From positions 1 through 6,057 of the forward strand of contig CAMIGT010000099.1 in the NCBI GenBank assembly GCA_946221975.1: a stretch of 6,057 nt of DNA, written 5' to 3'. The DNA comes from an uncultured Blastococcus sp. GTDB taxonomy: Bacteria > Actinomycetota > Actinomycetes > Mycobacteriales > Antricoccaceae. The translations under genes and the position numbers were made by a program. This document shows, in pieces, positions 1 to 5,881 of the stretch. The notes under the pieces were generated by a model. It made no database searches. It saw only the letters and a list, made by a program, of their open reading frames with translations, and had not been told where the DNA came from. How positions within the stretch are numbered: position 1 is the stretch's first letter; every line of letters starts with the position of its first letter.

Positions 1-126
1 CTCACCGAAGTAGCCTGACCTAGCCTTTTGCGACGACCACTAGATTCCGCCGGCCATTAGCGGTACGTAATCCACCGCAGGTCGAGAATGGGGCGCCCGG
101 CCCGCGCCCGAGCGCAGGCTGGGACA
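1..126 (+). other. Leader upstream of hisI; possible end of an unseen upstream gene
   Basis: All three forward frames hit a stop almost at once (TAG at 11-13, TGA at 16-18, TAG at 21-23), so any forward gene entering from the left ends here. Frame 1 would end in Leu-Thr-Glu-Val-Ala, but five residues are too few to identify it; hisF is a common upstream neighbour of hisI, which is only a guess. The stretch is less GC-rich than the genes. It contains a hexamer repeat TAGCCT (11-16 and 21-26) and TAGATT (41-46), which fits an actinobacterial -10 pattern (TANNNT) but has no convincing -35 at 16-18 nt. I see no terminator hairpin and no RNA gene. It may hold the promoter for hisI-trpE-membrane protein. 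Confidence 0.35.
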
Positions 127-519
127 ATGAACAGAATGAACCGCATGTCCGCTCGCATCAGCCCCGCCGAAAGCGCGCTCGCGCCAGAGATCGCCCAGCG
201 ACTCAAGCGTGACGCCGACGGTCTCGTCGCTGCGGTCGTCCAGCAGTACGACACCAAAGAGGTCCTGATGGTCGGTTGGATGGACGACGAGGCGCTGCAC
301 CGCACCCTGACCAGCGGCCGGGCGACGTACTGGTCGCGCAGCCGCGGCGAGTACTGGGTCAAGGGCGAGACGTCGGGCAACGTGCAGACGGTTAAGTCGG
401 TCTCGATCGACTGCGACGGCGACGCGCTGCTCGTGCAGGTCGACCAGCACGGTCCGGCCTGCCACACCGGCGCGGCAACCTGCTTCGTCGCCGGCGGACC
501 GCTGCCGGTGACTTCATGA
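127..519 (+). CDS. hisI: Phosphoribosyl-AMP cyclohydrolase HisI
   Basis: Cytoplasmic metalloenzyme of histidine biosynthesis that opens the purine ring of phosphoribosyl-AMP to give ProFAR. With the ATG at 127 the protein has 130 residues. The family signatures are present: [11 protein letters not shown] near the N-terminal third, [18 protein letters not shown] (substrate-binding core), the metal motif DCDGD, and C-terminal [12 protein letters not shown], whose cysteines with that of DCD are the expected zinc ligands. There is no fused HisE domain, as usual in actinobacteria. The start is uncertain: in-frame ATGs lie at 88, 127, 136 and 145. The one at 127 has CAGG at 115-118 with 8 nt spacing; 88 adds a low-complexity Arg/Ala stretch unlike the family; 145 gives a length closest to short actinobacterial HisI proteins. 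The stop overlaps the trpE start as ATGA, so translation of the two is probably coupled. Confidence 0.93.
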   Translation: MNRMNRMSARISPAESALAPEIAQRLKRDADGLVAAVVQQYDTKEVLMVGWMDDEALHRTLTSGRATYWSRSRGEYWVKGETSGNVQTVKSVSIDCDGDALLVQVDQHGPACHTGAATCFVAGGPLPVTS

Positions 520-2051
520 GCGGCCCGATCGGTGCGGTCAGCCCCAGCCGCGAGGAGTTCGCCGCCCGTGTGCCGACGCACCGGGTCATCCCGGTCACCC
601 GCACGCTGCTGGCCGACGGCGAGACCCCGGTGGGCGTCTACCGCAAGCTCGCCGGTGGCGTCGGCACGTTCCTGCTGGAGTCCGCCGAACGCGGGCACTC
701 CTGGTCGCGTTACTCCTTCGTCGGCGTGCGCGCCAGCGCCACCCTCACCGAACGCGACGGGCGTGCACAGTGGAGCGGTACGCCGCCGACCGGCCTGCCC
801 GTCGAAGGCGACGTACTCGACGTGCTGGCGCAGTCCTGGCGCGCGATCCGCAGCCCCCGCGACCCGGGGCTGCCCGCACTCGCCGGCGGGCTGGTCGGCT
901 ACCTCGGGTACGACGTCGCGACCCTGCTCGAGCCGGTGGGCGACCGCGCGGTCGACGACCTGCAGATCCCGATGCTGTCGATGCTGCTGGTCAGCGACCT
1001 CGCCGTCGTCGACCACCACGACGGCACCGTCATGCTGGTCGCCACCGAGTTCGTCGACGAGCAGATGACCGCTGAGCAGATCGACGCGGCGTACGACGAT
1101 GCGCTTGCTCGGCTCGACGCGATGACCGCCGACCTCGCCGGGCCGCTGCCGACGCTGGTGCAGGAGGAGTCCGGCGAGCCCGACCGGCCGGTGCGCTCAC
1201 GCACGCCAGAGGGCGACTACCGCCCGGCCGTCGAGCGCGCGCTGCAGCATGTGCGCGACGGTGACGTGTTCCAGGTGCAGATCAGCCAGCGGTTCGCCGT
1301 CGACACCGACGCCGAGGCCGTCGATGTCTACCGGATTCTGCGCCTGCTCAACCCCTCGCCCTACATGTACCTGCTGCGCGTCGATGGGTTCGACATCGTC
1401 GGCTGTAGCCCCGAAGCGCTCGTCACGGTCGAGGACGGCGAGGCCGTCCTGCACCCGATCGCCGGCACTCGCAAGCGTGGCGACACGCCTGAGCGTGACC
1501 AAGCGCTGGCCGACGAGCTCGTCTCCGACCCGAAGGAACGCGCCGAACACGTCATGCTCGTCGACCTTGCGCGCAACGACCTCGGTCGAGTCTGCGCCCC
1601 CGGAACGGTGCGGGTGACTGAGCTCGGAGCGGTCGAAAAGTACAGCCATGTGTGGCATATCGTCTCGACGGTGACCGGCACGGTCGCCGACGACAAGGAC
1701 GCGTTCGACGTACTGCTCTCGTGCTTCCCGGCCGGCACGCTCACCGGCGCGCCCAAGGTCCGCGCGATGCAGGTGATCGACGAGCTCGAGCCGGTACGCC
1801 GCGGTATCTACGGCGGAGCGGTCGGATACCTCTCCGCCGCGGGCGATCTCGATATGGCGATCTGCATCCGGACGGCGCTGATGAAGGACGGTACGGCGTA
1901 CGTCCAGTCCGCCGGCGGCGTCGTCGCCGACTCCCAGCCGCACCTTGAGGAGCTGGAGACCCAGAACAAGGCCAAGGCGGCGCTGGCCGCGGTGCAGACC
2001 GCGCAGCGGCTGCGCGCCGCCGGACGGCTCGGGGAGCGCGCCGATGGCTGA
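516..2051 (+). CDS. trpE: Anthranilate synthase component I TrpE
   Basis: Converts chorismate, with ammonia supplied by the TrpG glutaminase partner, to anthranilate: the first committed and feedback-controlled step of tryptophan synthesis. It has 511 residues, normal for the family. The N-terminal domain carries LLES (53-56) and the chorismate-binding domain carries NPSPYM (279-284), the two elements that form the allosteric tryptophan site in characterised TrpE proteins, so feedback inhibition is expected. The catalytic domain (about 230-495) shows [10 protein letters not shown] (313-322), [10 protein letters not shown] (350-359), [11 protein letters not shown] (374-384) and [11 protein letters not shown] (404-414). 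These fit TrpE better than PabB or a salicylate synthase; the trp context agrees. The start is the ATG overlapping the hisI stop, with GGTGA 4 nt upstream. The 3' end overlaps the next gene by 8 nt. There is no TrpG fusion and no trpG in the window. Confidence 0.96.
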   Translation: MSGPIGAVSPSREEFAARVPTHRVIPVTRTLLADGETPVGVYRKLAGGVGTFLLESAERGHSWSRYSFVGVRASATLTERDGRAQWSGTPPTGLPVEGDVLDVLAQSWRAIRSPRDPGLPALAGGLVGYLGYDVATLLEPVGDRAVDDLQIPMLSMLLVSDLAVVDHHDGTVMLVATEFVDEQMTAEQIDAAYDDALARLDAMTADLAGPLPTLVQEESGEPDRPVRSRTPEGDYRPAVERALQHVRDGDVFQVQISQRFAVDTDAEAVDVYRILRLLNPSPYMYLLRVDGFDIVGCSPEALVTVEDGEAVLHPIAGTRKRGDTPERDQALADELVSDPKERAEHVMLVDLARNDLGRVCAPGTVRVTELGAVEKYSHVWHIVSTVTGTVADDKDAFDVLLSCFPAGTLTGAPKVRAMQVIDELEPVRRGIYGGAVGYLSAAGDLDMAICIRTALMKDGTAYVQSAGGVVADSQPHLEELETQNKAKAALAAVQTAQRLRAAGRLGERADG

Positions 2052-2694
2052 GGATTCCGAGCCGACACCCGACACCGAGCCGACACACGAAGCCGAAACC
2101 GCTGCGGCATCGGGCAACCGGCGTCTGCTGGGTGGGCTCGTGGCGATGTATCTGCTCGCGGGAGGCGCGCTGCTCTATGGCGCAAGCCAGCCCTGGCAGC
2201 GCATCACGGTCAGCCGCGGCGACCCGCTGCCAGACGTCGTCAAGGTGCTGAACGGCGGCGCCCTCGTCCCGATGTTGACCGCCCTCGGGGTGCTCAGCCT
2301 CGCCGCCGTGGTCGCGTTGCTCGCGACCCGCACCTGGGGCAGGCGGCTTGTAGCGGTCGTCGTACTCCTCGCCGCGGTCGTCACCGGTTACCTGACCGTC
2401 CAGGCACTGACGGCATCGCAGGCCGAACGGATCGAAACCGCCGAGAAGGTGAGCGAGTCGCTGACCGAGCAGGCTGCCCCGGAAGTCTCCGGATTGGCGA
2501 TCGTCGCAGGTTTCACTGGCATCGCGCTCGCTGTGCTGGCGAGCGTTGCGTTACTCGTCGTTGGCTCGCGGATCCCAGCTATGGGTGCGAAGTACGAGCG
2601 CCCCGATGCCGAGGCACAACGGGACGCGACGACTCAGACTGCCGAGCGCGATCGCTGGAACGCCCTCGACCGCGGCGAGGACCCGACCGACTAG
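2044..2694 (+). CDS. Trp biosynthesis-associated membrane protein (Trp_oprn_chp family)
   Basis: A 216-residue integral membrane protein of unknown function, of the family found beside trpE/trpC in actinobacteria (PF09534/TIGR02234; Rv1610 in M. tuberculosis is the counterpart by position). An acidic, Thr/Glu-rich N-terminus (1-24) is followed by four likely transmembrane helices at about 28-46, 71-94, 100-120 and 149-174. The first loop carries GASQPWQRI and the DPLP segment, and the charged tail ends WNALDRGEDPT, both familiar in this family. The start at 2044 has a strong GGGGAG (2031-2036) 7 nt upstream and overlaps trpE by 8 nt. An earlier in-frame ATG at 1945 lies inside trpE and only adds Arg/Pro-rich out-of-frame sequence, so I reject it. 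Leu170 is a TTA codon (2551-2553), rare in high-GC actinobacteria. Its stop TAG shares a CTAG palindrome with the convergent Nudix gene. Membership is confident; a role in transport or regulation would be speculation. Confidence 0.88.
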   Translation: MAEDSEPTPDTEPTHEAETAAASGNRRLLGGLVAMYLLAGGALLYGASQPWQRITVSRGDPLPDVVKVLNGGALVPMLTALGVLSLAAVVALLATRTWGRRLVAVVVLLAAVVTGYLTVQALTASQAERIETAEKVSESLTEQAAPEVSGLAIVAGFTGIALAVLASVALLVVGSRIPAMGAKYERPDAEAQRDATTQTAERDRWNALDRGEDPTD

Positions 2695-2700
2695 GCGGGT
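2681..2700. terminator. Candidate U-less hairpin at the convergent stop codons
   Basis: ACCCG-A-CC (2681-2688) can pair with GGCGGGT (2694-2700) around a 5-nt loop (GACTA), giving a 7-bp GC-rich stem with one bulged A. It is centred on the CTAG that ends both convergent genes, so either transcript could form a similar structure. Neither side has a T-run, so it does not meet the classic intrinsic terminator pattern. Hairpins without U-tails have been proposed, with debate, as actinobacterial terminators. It is the only candidate I see between the two genes. Confidence 0.3.
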
Positions 2701-3575
2701 TGGCCGGACTCGAGATGCAGGGTGTGATCGGGCTTCTGCGGCAGCAGTAGCGGCAGGCGGCGCGCGTTGAGCGGCGAGACGACGTCAGCGAGTTCGTCGA
2801 CGGTGAACCACTCGGCGCGCACGATCTCGCGCGGGTCGACCTGCAGCCGTGCGGTGAGCTCGGCGTCGTACTCGCCACCGTCGTAGAGCAGCTCGATCGC
2901 ATCGCTCCACCCGAGGTACGGCGGCAGCCAGTCGACCGCGAGCAGCCGGCCGATCTCGATCTGCAGCCCGATCTCCTCCTCGACCTCGCGCTGCGCGGCG
3001 ATCCGCGGTCGCTCACCGTCCTCGACGATGCCGCCCGGCAGCTCCCAGTCCTTCTTGAAGGTCGTCTGGCACAGCAGCACCCGGCCCGCGGGATCGGTCA
3101 TCACCACGTGCGAGATGAGCCGCTTCTGCGCCATGATCGAGTCGAGCATGTAGGTGTAGCCGCCGGCTGACTCCGGCGCGGGATCGCCGCTGAGGCTGGC
3201 AAACAGCTCGGCGTCGACCGGTGCGGTGCCATCGAACAGCCCGCCGCGCAGGATGGCCTCACGCCGCAGACCAGAGCGCATCGCGATCTGCACCTGACGG
3301 CGGTCGCTGGCCGGCACCACCATCTGCACGCGCGTGACCGCGAACTCGGTGAAGAGGCGGCGGACCAGCGCGCGCATGGCGTGGGCGGCTGAGTTGACGG
3401 AGGTGTCTTGCTCGGCGGTCCAGTCCAGGTGGGCGATGTCGCCGGGCCGTACGTCGACGGTGACGCGCAGCGCCAGCGCTCCATGGTCGAGCAGCTCGAC
3501 GGTCGTCGGCGCGCCTTCGTCCACGAGCCGCATCGACACGTCGCCAGAGGTTTGTGCCAACCGCGACCAGTCCAC
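2691..3575 (-). CDS. GNAT-like/Nudix two-domain hydrolase
   Basis: With the GTG at 3575 the protein has 294 residues. The C-terminal half is a Nudix domain with a complete box GX5EX7REUXEEXGU, starting at GIVEDGE and ending REVEEEIGL (residues 182-204), preceded by LCQTTFKKDWELPGG and followed by LLAVDWLPPYLGWSDA. This is the style of actinobacterial Nudix proteins that cleave nucleoside diphosphate-linked substrates using Mg2+ held by the box glutamates; the substrate cannot be read from sequence. The N-terminal ~130 residues resemble a RimJ/RimL-type GNAT fold (the A-rich helix, LFTEFAVTRVQMVV, then GLRREAILRGG) but lack the R/Q-x-x-G-x-A acetyl-CoA loop, so this domain may be non-catalytic. 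The GTG start is preferred because of GAGGGAGG 5 nt upstream. An upstream ATG at 3704 would leave only 26 nt to trpC. The gene is antisense within the trp locus and its link to tryptophan synthesis is unknown. Confidence 0.85.
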   Translation of the reverse strand: MDWSRLAQTSGDVSMRLVDEGAPTTVELLDHGALALRVTVDVRPGDIAHLDWTAEQDTSVNSAAHAMRALVRRLFTEFAVTRVQMVVPASDRRQVQIAMRSGLRREAILRGGLFDGTAPVDAELFASLSGDPAPESAGGYTYMLDSIMAQKRLISHVVMTDPAGRVLLCQTTFKKDWELPGGIVEDGERPRIAAQREVEEEIGLQIEIGRLLAVDWLPPYLGWSDAIELLYDGGEYDAELTARLQVDPREIVRAEWFTVDELADVVSPLNARRLPLLLPQKPDHTLHLESGQPA

Positions 3576-3580
3576 GCACG

Positions 3581-3588
3581 CCTCCCTC
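3581..3588 (-). promoter_or_regulatory. Shine-Dalgarno deciding the Nudix GTG start
   Basis: On the minus strand this reads GAGGGAGG, a near-perfect anti-16S match, 5 nt before the GTG at 3575-3573. No comparable site precedes the longer ATG start at 3704, so this ribosome-binding site favours the shorter 294-residue product. Confidence 0.65.
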
Positions 3589-3630
3589 GCCCTGTGGCAT
3601 CTGTCTACCAGAGTCCACACCTCAGGGTGC

Positions 3631-3661
3631 GTGAAGTGCGCCGGAGCGACGTCGTTAGGGT
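3631..3661 (+). promoter_or_regulatory. Candidate promoter of trpC-trpB-trpA
   Basis: GTGAAG (3631-3636) as a weak -35 and TAGGGT (3656-3661, TANNNT) as -10 are separated by 19 nt, and would place the transcript start roughly 60 nt before the trpC GTG. An 8-bp perfect palindrome CGACGTCG (3647-3654) sits in the spacer just before the -10, where an operator would be effective. Spacing is long and both hexamers are imperfect, so this is tentative. Confidence 0.3.
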
Positions 3662-3730
3662 TGAATCCCACAGCGTCGCACTGGGAGGTTCCAGCCGTCG
3701 CCACACTGCAGCCAGAGGGAGTCCACGCGC

Positions 3731-4540
3731 GTGAACGTACTTGACGAGATCATCGGGGGCGTCAAGCAAGACGTCGCCCGTCGTCAGGACGCCGTGCCGC
3801 TCGACGAGCTCAAGAACCGGGTCAAGGCAGTGCCGCCAGCGCTCGATGCGTACGGCGCGCTCAGCCGGCCCGGAGTCGCGGTGATCGCCGAGGTCAAGCG
3901 CTCCAGCCCGTCCAAGGGCGCGCTCGCGGACATCGTCGACCCGGCATGGCTCGCCGCGCAGTACGAAGCCGGCGGAGCGCGCACGATCTCCGTGCTGACC
4001 GAGCAGCGCCGGTTCGGCGGCAGCCTCGATGATCTGGCCGCGGTCCGCAAAGCGGTGTCAATTCCAGTGCTGCGCAAGGACTTTGTCGTCTCGTCCTACC
4101 AGGTGCACGAGGCGCGCGCGTACGGCGCGGACCTGGTGCTACTGATCGTCGCCGCGCTCGCCCAGGACGTGCTCGTCGGGCTGCGCGAGCGGATCGAGTC
4201 GCTGGGCATGACCGCCCTCGTCGAGGTCCACGACGAGCAGGAGGCCGACCGCGCCCTGCAGGCCGGCGCGAGCGTCATCGGCGTCAACGCGCGCAACCTG
4301 AAGACCCTCAAGGTCGACCGCGGCACGTTCGAACGCGTGGCCCCGGGGCTGCCGAGCAACGTCGTCAAGATCGCCGAGTCCGGTGTGCGTGGTCCGCGCG
4401 ACCTCATCGCGTACGCCGCCGCCGGTGCGGACGCCGTACTCGTCGGCGAGGGCCTGGTGACCTCGGGCGACCCACGTGCCGCGGTCAACGCGCTGGCGAC
4501 GGCCGGCGATCACCCGGCGACGCCGGGGACCTGCCGATGA
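3731..4540 (+). CDS. trpC: Indole-3-glycerol phosphate synthase TrpC
   Basis: Cytoplasmic TIM-barrel enzyme that closes the ring of carboxyphenylamino-deoxyribulose phosphate, releasing CO2 and water, to give indole-3-glycerol phosphate for TrpA. It has 269 residues with no fused TrpF domain, the usual actinobacterial form. The signature [12 protein letters not shown] lies at 52-63. Residues matching the known active site are Glu54, Lys56, Lys116 (LRKDF), Glu165 (LVEVHDE), Asn186 (VNARNL) and Glu216-Ser217 (IAESG), all present. The phosphate-binding end of the barrel is seen at [12 protein letters not shown] (232-243). The start is a GTG with AGAGGGAG (3714-3721) 9 nt upstream. It is the first gene of the downstream trp unit, and its stop overlaps the trpB start as ATGA, leaving no space for the small trpX/trpM gene found between trpC and trpB in Streptomyces. 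Confidence 0.96.
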   Translation: MNVLDEIIGGVKQDVARRQDAVPLDELKNRVKAVPPALDAYGALSRPGVAVIAEVKRSSPSKGALADIVDPAWLAAQYEAGGARTISVLTEQRRFGGSLDDLAAVRKAVSIPVLRKDFVVSSYQVHEARAYGADLVLLIVAALAQDVLVGLRERIESLGMTALVEVHDEQEADRALQAGASVIGVNARNLKTLKVDRGTFERVAPGLPSNVVKIAESGVRGPRDLIAYAAAGADAVLVGEGLVTSGDPRAAVNALATAGDHPATPGTCR

Positions 4541-5760
4541 CGCAACCGCAGCCGCAGGGCCAGCTCCCGGATATGCGCGGCTACTTCGGTGACTTCGGCG
4601 GCCGCTACATCCCCGAGGCGCTGATTGCGGCGATCGAGGAGCTCACCGAGTCCTACGAGAAGTCCAAGACCGACGACGAGTTCCAGGCCGAGCTGCGCCG
4701 TTTGCTGGTCTCGTACGCCGGCCGCCCCAGCCTGCTCTACGACGCGCAGCGGCTGTCTGAGGAGCTCGGGGTCCGGGTGCTGCTCAAGCGCGAGGACCTC
4801 AACCACACCGGCTCGCACAAGATCAACAACGTGCTCGGTCAGGCGTTGCTGACCAAGCGCATGGGCAAAAGCCGCATCATCGCTGAGACCGGCGCGGGCC
4901 AGCACGGCGTCGCGACCGCGACCGCTGCCGCGCTGATGGGCCTGGACTGCACCGTCTACATGGGCGAGGTCGACACCGACCGACAGGCGCTCAACGTGGC
5001 GCGGATGCGGTTGCTGGGCGCCGAGGTCGTCGCGGTGCGGTCGGGCTCGCGCACGCTGAAGGACGCGATGAACGAGGCGTTCCGCGACTGGGTATCGACC
5101 GTCCGGACCACGCACTACTGCATCGGCTCGGTCGGCGGTCCGCATCCGTTTCCGATGCTGGTGCGCGACTTCGCCGCGGTCACCGGCGCCGAGGCGCGGG
5201 CGCAGTGCCTTGAGCAGTACGGCGCGCTGCCGGACGCCGTACTCGCCTGTGTCGGCGGCGGCTCCAACGCCATGGGCATCTTCCGCGGGTTCATCGACGA
5301 TGCCCAGGTGCGCCTCTACGGCCTGGAGGCGGCTGGCGACGGCGCCGAAACCGACCGCACCGCGGCCACCCTCGCCAAGGGCTCGGTCGGCATCCTGCAC
5401 GGCTCCAAGAGCTACGTGCTGCAGGACGACGACGGACAGACCCGCGAGTCGCACTCGATCTCGGCGGGTCTGGACTATCCCGGTGTCGGCCCCGAGCACG
5501 CCTACCTCAAGGACACCGGCCGCGCCCGCTACCTGCCGATCACCGACACGCAGGCGATGGATGCCTTCGCACTGCTGGCGCGCACCGAGGGCATCATCCC
5601 GGCGATCGAGTCGGCGCATGCTCTGGCCGGGATCCCGCTGGTGCGCGACGAGCTGGGCACCGACGCGACGATCCTGGTGAACCTCTCCGGTCGCGGCGAC
5701 AAGGACGTCGCCACCGCGGGGAAGTGGTTCGACGTCACCGGCGTAAGCCGCGCGACATGA
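4537..5760 (+). CDS. trpB: Tryptophan synthase beta chain TrpB
   Basis: PLP enzyme that condenses indole, channelled from TrpA, with L-serine to form tryptophan, working as the core of the alpha2beta2 complex. The 407 residues match the usual TrpB1 length. Lys95 in HKINN (94-98) is the PLP Schiff-base lysine. Glu117 in AETGAGQHG is the catalytic acid/base, GGGSNAMG (240-247) is the PLP phosphate cradle, Asp313 in [11 protein letters not shown] helps close the active site, Glu358 lies in IESAHA, and Ser384 in LSGRGDKD contacts the pyridine ring. All key residues are present. The ATG overlaps the trpC stop (ATGA) and has GGGGA (4525-4529) 7 nt upstream. Unusually, its own stop overlaps not trpA but a 23-codon mini reading frame, so coupling to trpA would pass through two tiny frames. 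Confidence 0.97.
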   Translation: MTQPQPQGQLPDMRGYFGDFGGRYIPEALIAAIEELTESYEKSKTDDEFQAELRRLLVSYAGRPSLLYDAQRLSEELGVRVLLKREDLNHTGSHKINNVLGQALLTKRMGKSRIIAETGAGQHGVATATAAALMGLDCTVYMGEVDTDRQALNVARMRLLGAEVVAVRSGSRTLKDAMNEAFRDWVSTVRTTHYCIGSVGGPHPFPMLVRDFAAVTGAEARAQCLEQYGALPDAVLACVGGGSNAMGIFRGFIDDAQVRLYGLEAAGDGAETDRTAATLAKGSVGILHGSKSYVLQDDDGQTRESHSISAGLDYPGVGPEHAYLKDTGRARYLPITDTQAMDAFALLARTEGIIPAIESAHALAGIPLVRDELGTDATILVNLSGRGDKDVATAGKWFDVTGVSRAT

Positions 5761-5828
5761 GCGACCATCTCGACGACGCGACGCACGAGCGTTGGATGAG
5801 GGTCCGCGCGGAGGTGGAGACGCCATGA
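5757..5828 (+). CDS. Mini reading frame 1 between trpB and trpA
   Basis: A 23-codon frame beginning [13 protein letters not shown] and ending VRAEVETP. Its ATG overlaps the trpB stop as ATGA, and its TGA overlaps the ATG of mini reading frame 2 in the same way. No strong Shine-Dalgarno precedes it, so translation would depend on ribosomes finishing trpB. The peptide has no recognisable domain, no membrane segment and a single Trp codon, so it does not look like an attenuator leader. It shares its start and end sequence with mini frame 2 and its first three residues with TrpA. The product may be irrelevant and the act of translation the function. Confidence 0.4.
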   Translation: MSDHLDDATHERWMRVRAEVETP

Positions 5829-5877
5829 GTGACTGTCTCGTCAACGTGACGCAGGTCCGAGCGCAGGTGGAGACGCG
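5757..5877 (+). repeat. Imperfect tandem repeat carrying duplicated start regions
   Basis: Two direct copies, 5757-5824 (68 nt) and 5825-5877 (53 nt), align with 44 of 53 identical bases once 15 nt (5786-5800) unique to the first copy are removed. The 15-nt difference is a multiple of three, so the internal frame of each copy is kept. Each copy begins ATGAGYGAC and ends AGGTGGAGACGC plus one base, that is, with a Shine-Dalgarno GGTGGAG placed 5 nt before the next ATG. The right arm plus following start (5801-5833 and 5854-5886) matches at 30 of 33 bases. The trpA start forms a third ATGAGTGACC. Confidence 0.8.
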
Positions 5878-5881
5878 ATGA
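5825..5881 (+). CDS. Mini reading frame 2 between trpB and trpA
   Basis: An 18-codon frame ([18 protein letters not shown]) whose ATG overlaps the stop of mini frame 1 and whose TGA overlaps the ATG of trpA, both as ATGA. It has a good Shine-Dalgarno, GGTGGAG at 5813-5819, 5 nt upstream. It is the repeat-derived shorter version of mini frame 1, lacking the five codons around the Trp. It has no recognisable domain. Any function is more likely in feeding ribosomes to trpA than in the peptide. Confidence 0.42.
   Translation: MSDCLVNVTQVRAQVETR

Larger units (their letters stand above)
3576..3730. promoter_or_regulatory. Divergent intergenic region between Nudix gene and trpC
   Basis: This 155-nt gap must hold the promoters of both the leftward Nudix gene and the rightward trpC-trpB-trpA unit. 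For the Nudix gene, a weak -10-like TAGACA lies on the minus strand at 3607-3602, about 26 nt before the GTG, without a clear -35. Forward short reading frames contain no run of Trp codons, so a classical Trp leader-peptide attenuator is not visible, and the region is too short and lacks the features for a T-box. A small hairpin is possible at 3681-3694 (CTGGG/TCCAG with one G-T pair). Confidence 0.5.

Noticed and set aside
1..18. C-terminus of an upstream gene such as hisF (frame 1 ends Leu-Thr-Glu-Val-Ala)
   Set aside because: Five residues cannot identify a family, and all three frames have nearby stops, so the frame in use is unknown.
57..1019. Long minus-strand open frame (320 codons) opposite hisI and trpE
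   Set aside because: It runs across two well-supported genes and their junction with no domain or ribosome-binding support; an antisense shadow.
1945..2043. Upstream ATG start for the membrane-protein gene
   Set aside because: The extension lies wholly in trpE and encodes Arg/Pro-rich sequence; the ATG at 2044 has a strong ribosome-binding site and fits the family length.
1197..2117. Minus-strand open frame (306 codons) opposite trpE
   Set aside because: Shadow of the TrpE catalytic domain; composition is biased and no motif is seen.
3569..3726. Three copies of AGTCCAC (from 3569, 3612 and 3720) as regulatory repeats
   Set aside because: Irregular spacing, one lies inside the Nudix start region and one in the trpC leader; a 7-nt match is weak evidence.
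3631..3744. Short forward frame from a GTG in the trpC upstream region, considered as a Trp leader peptide
   Set aside because: It has a single Trp codon, no Trp run, no Shine-Dalgarno, overlaps the trpC start and lacks clear alternative hairpins.
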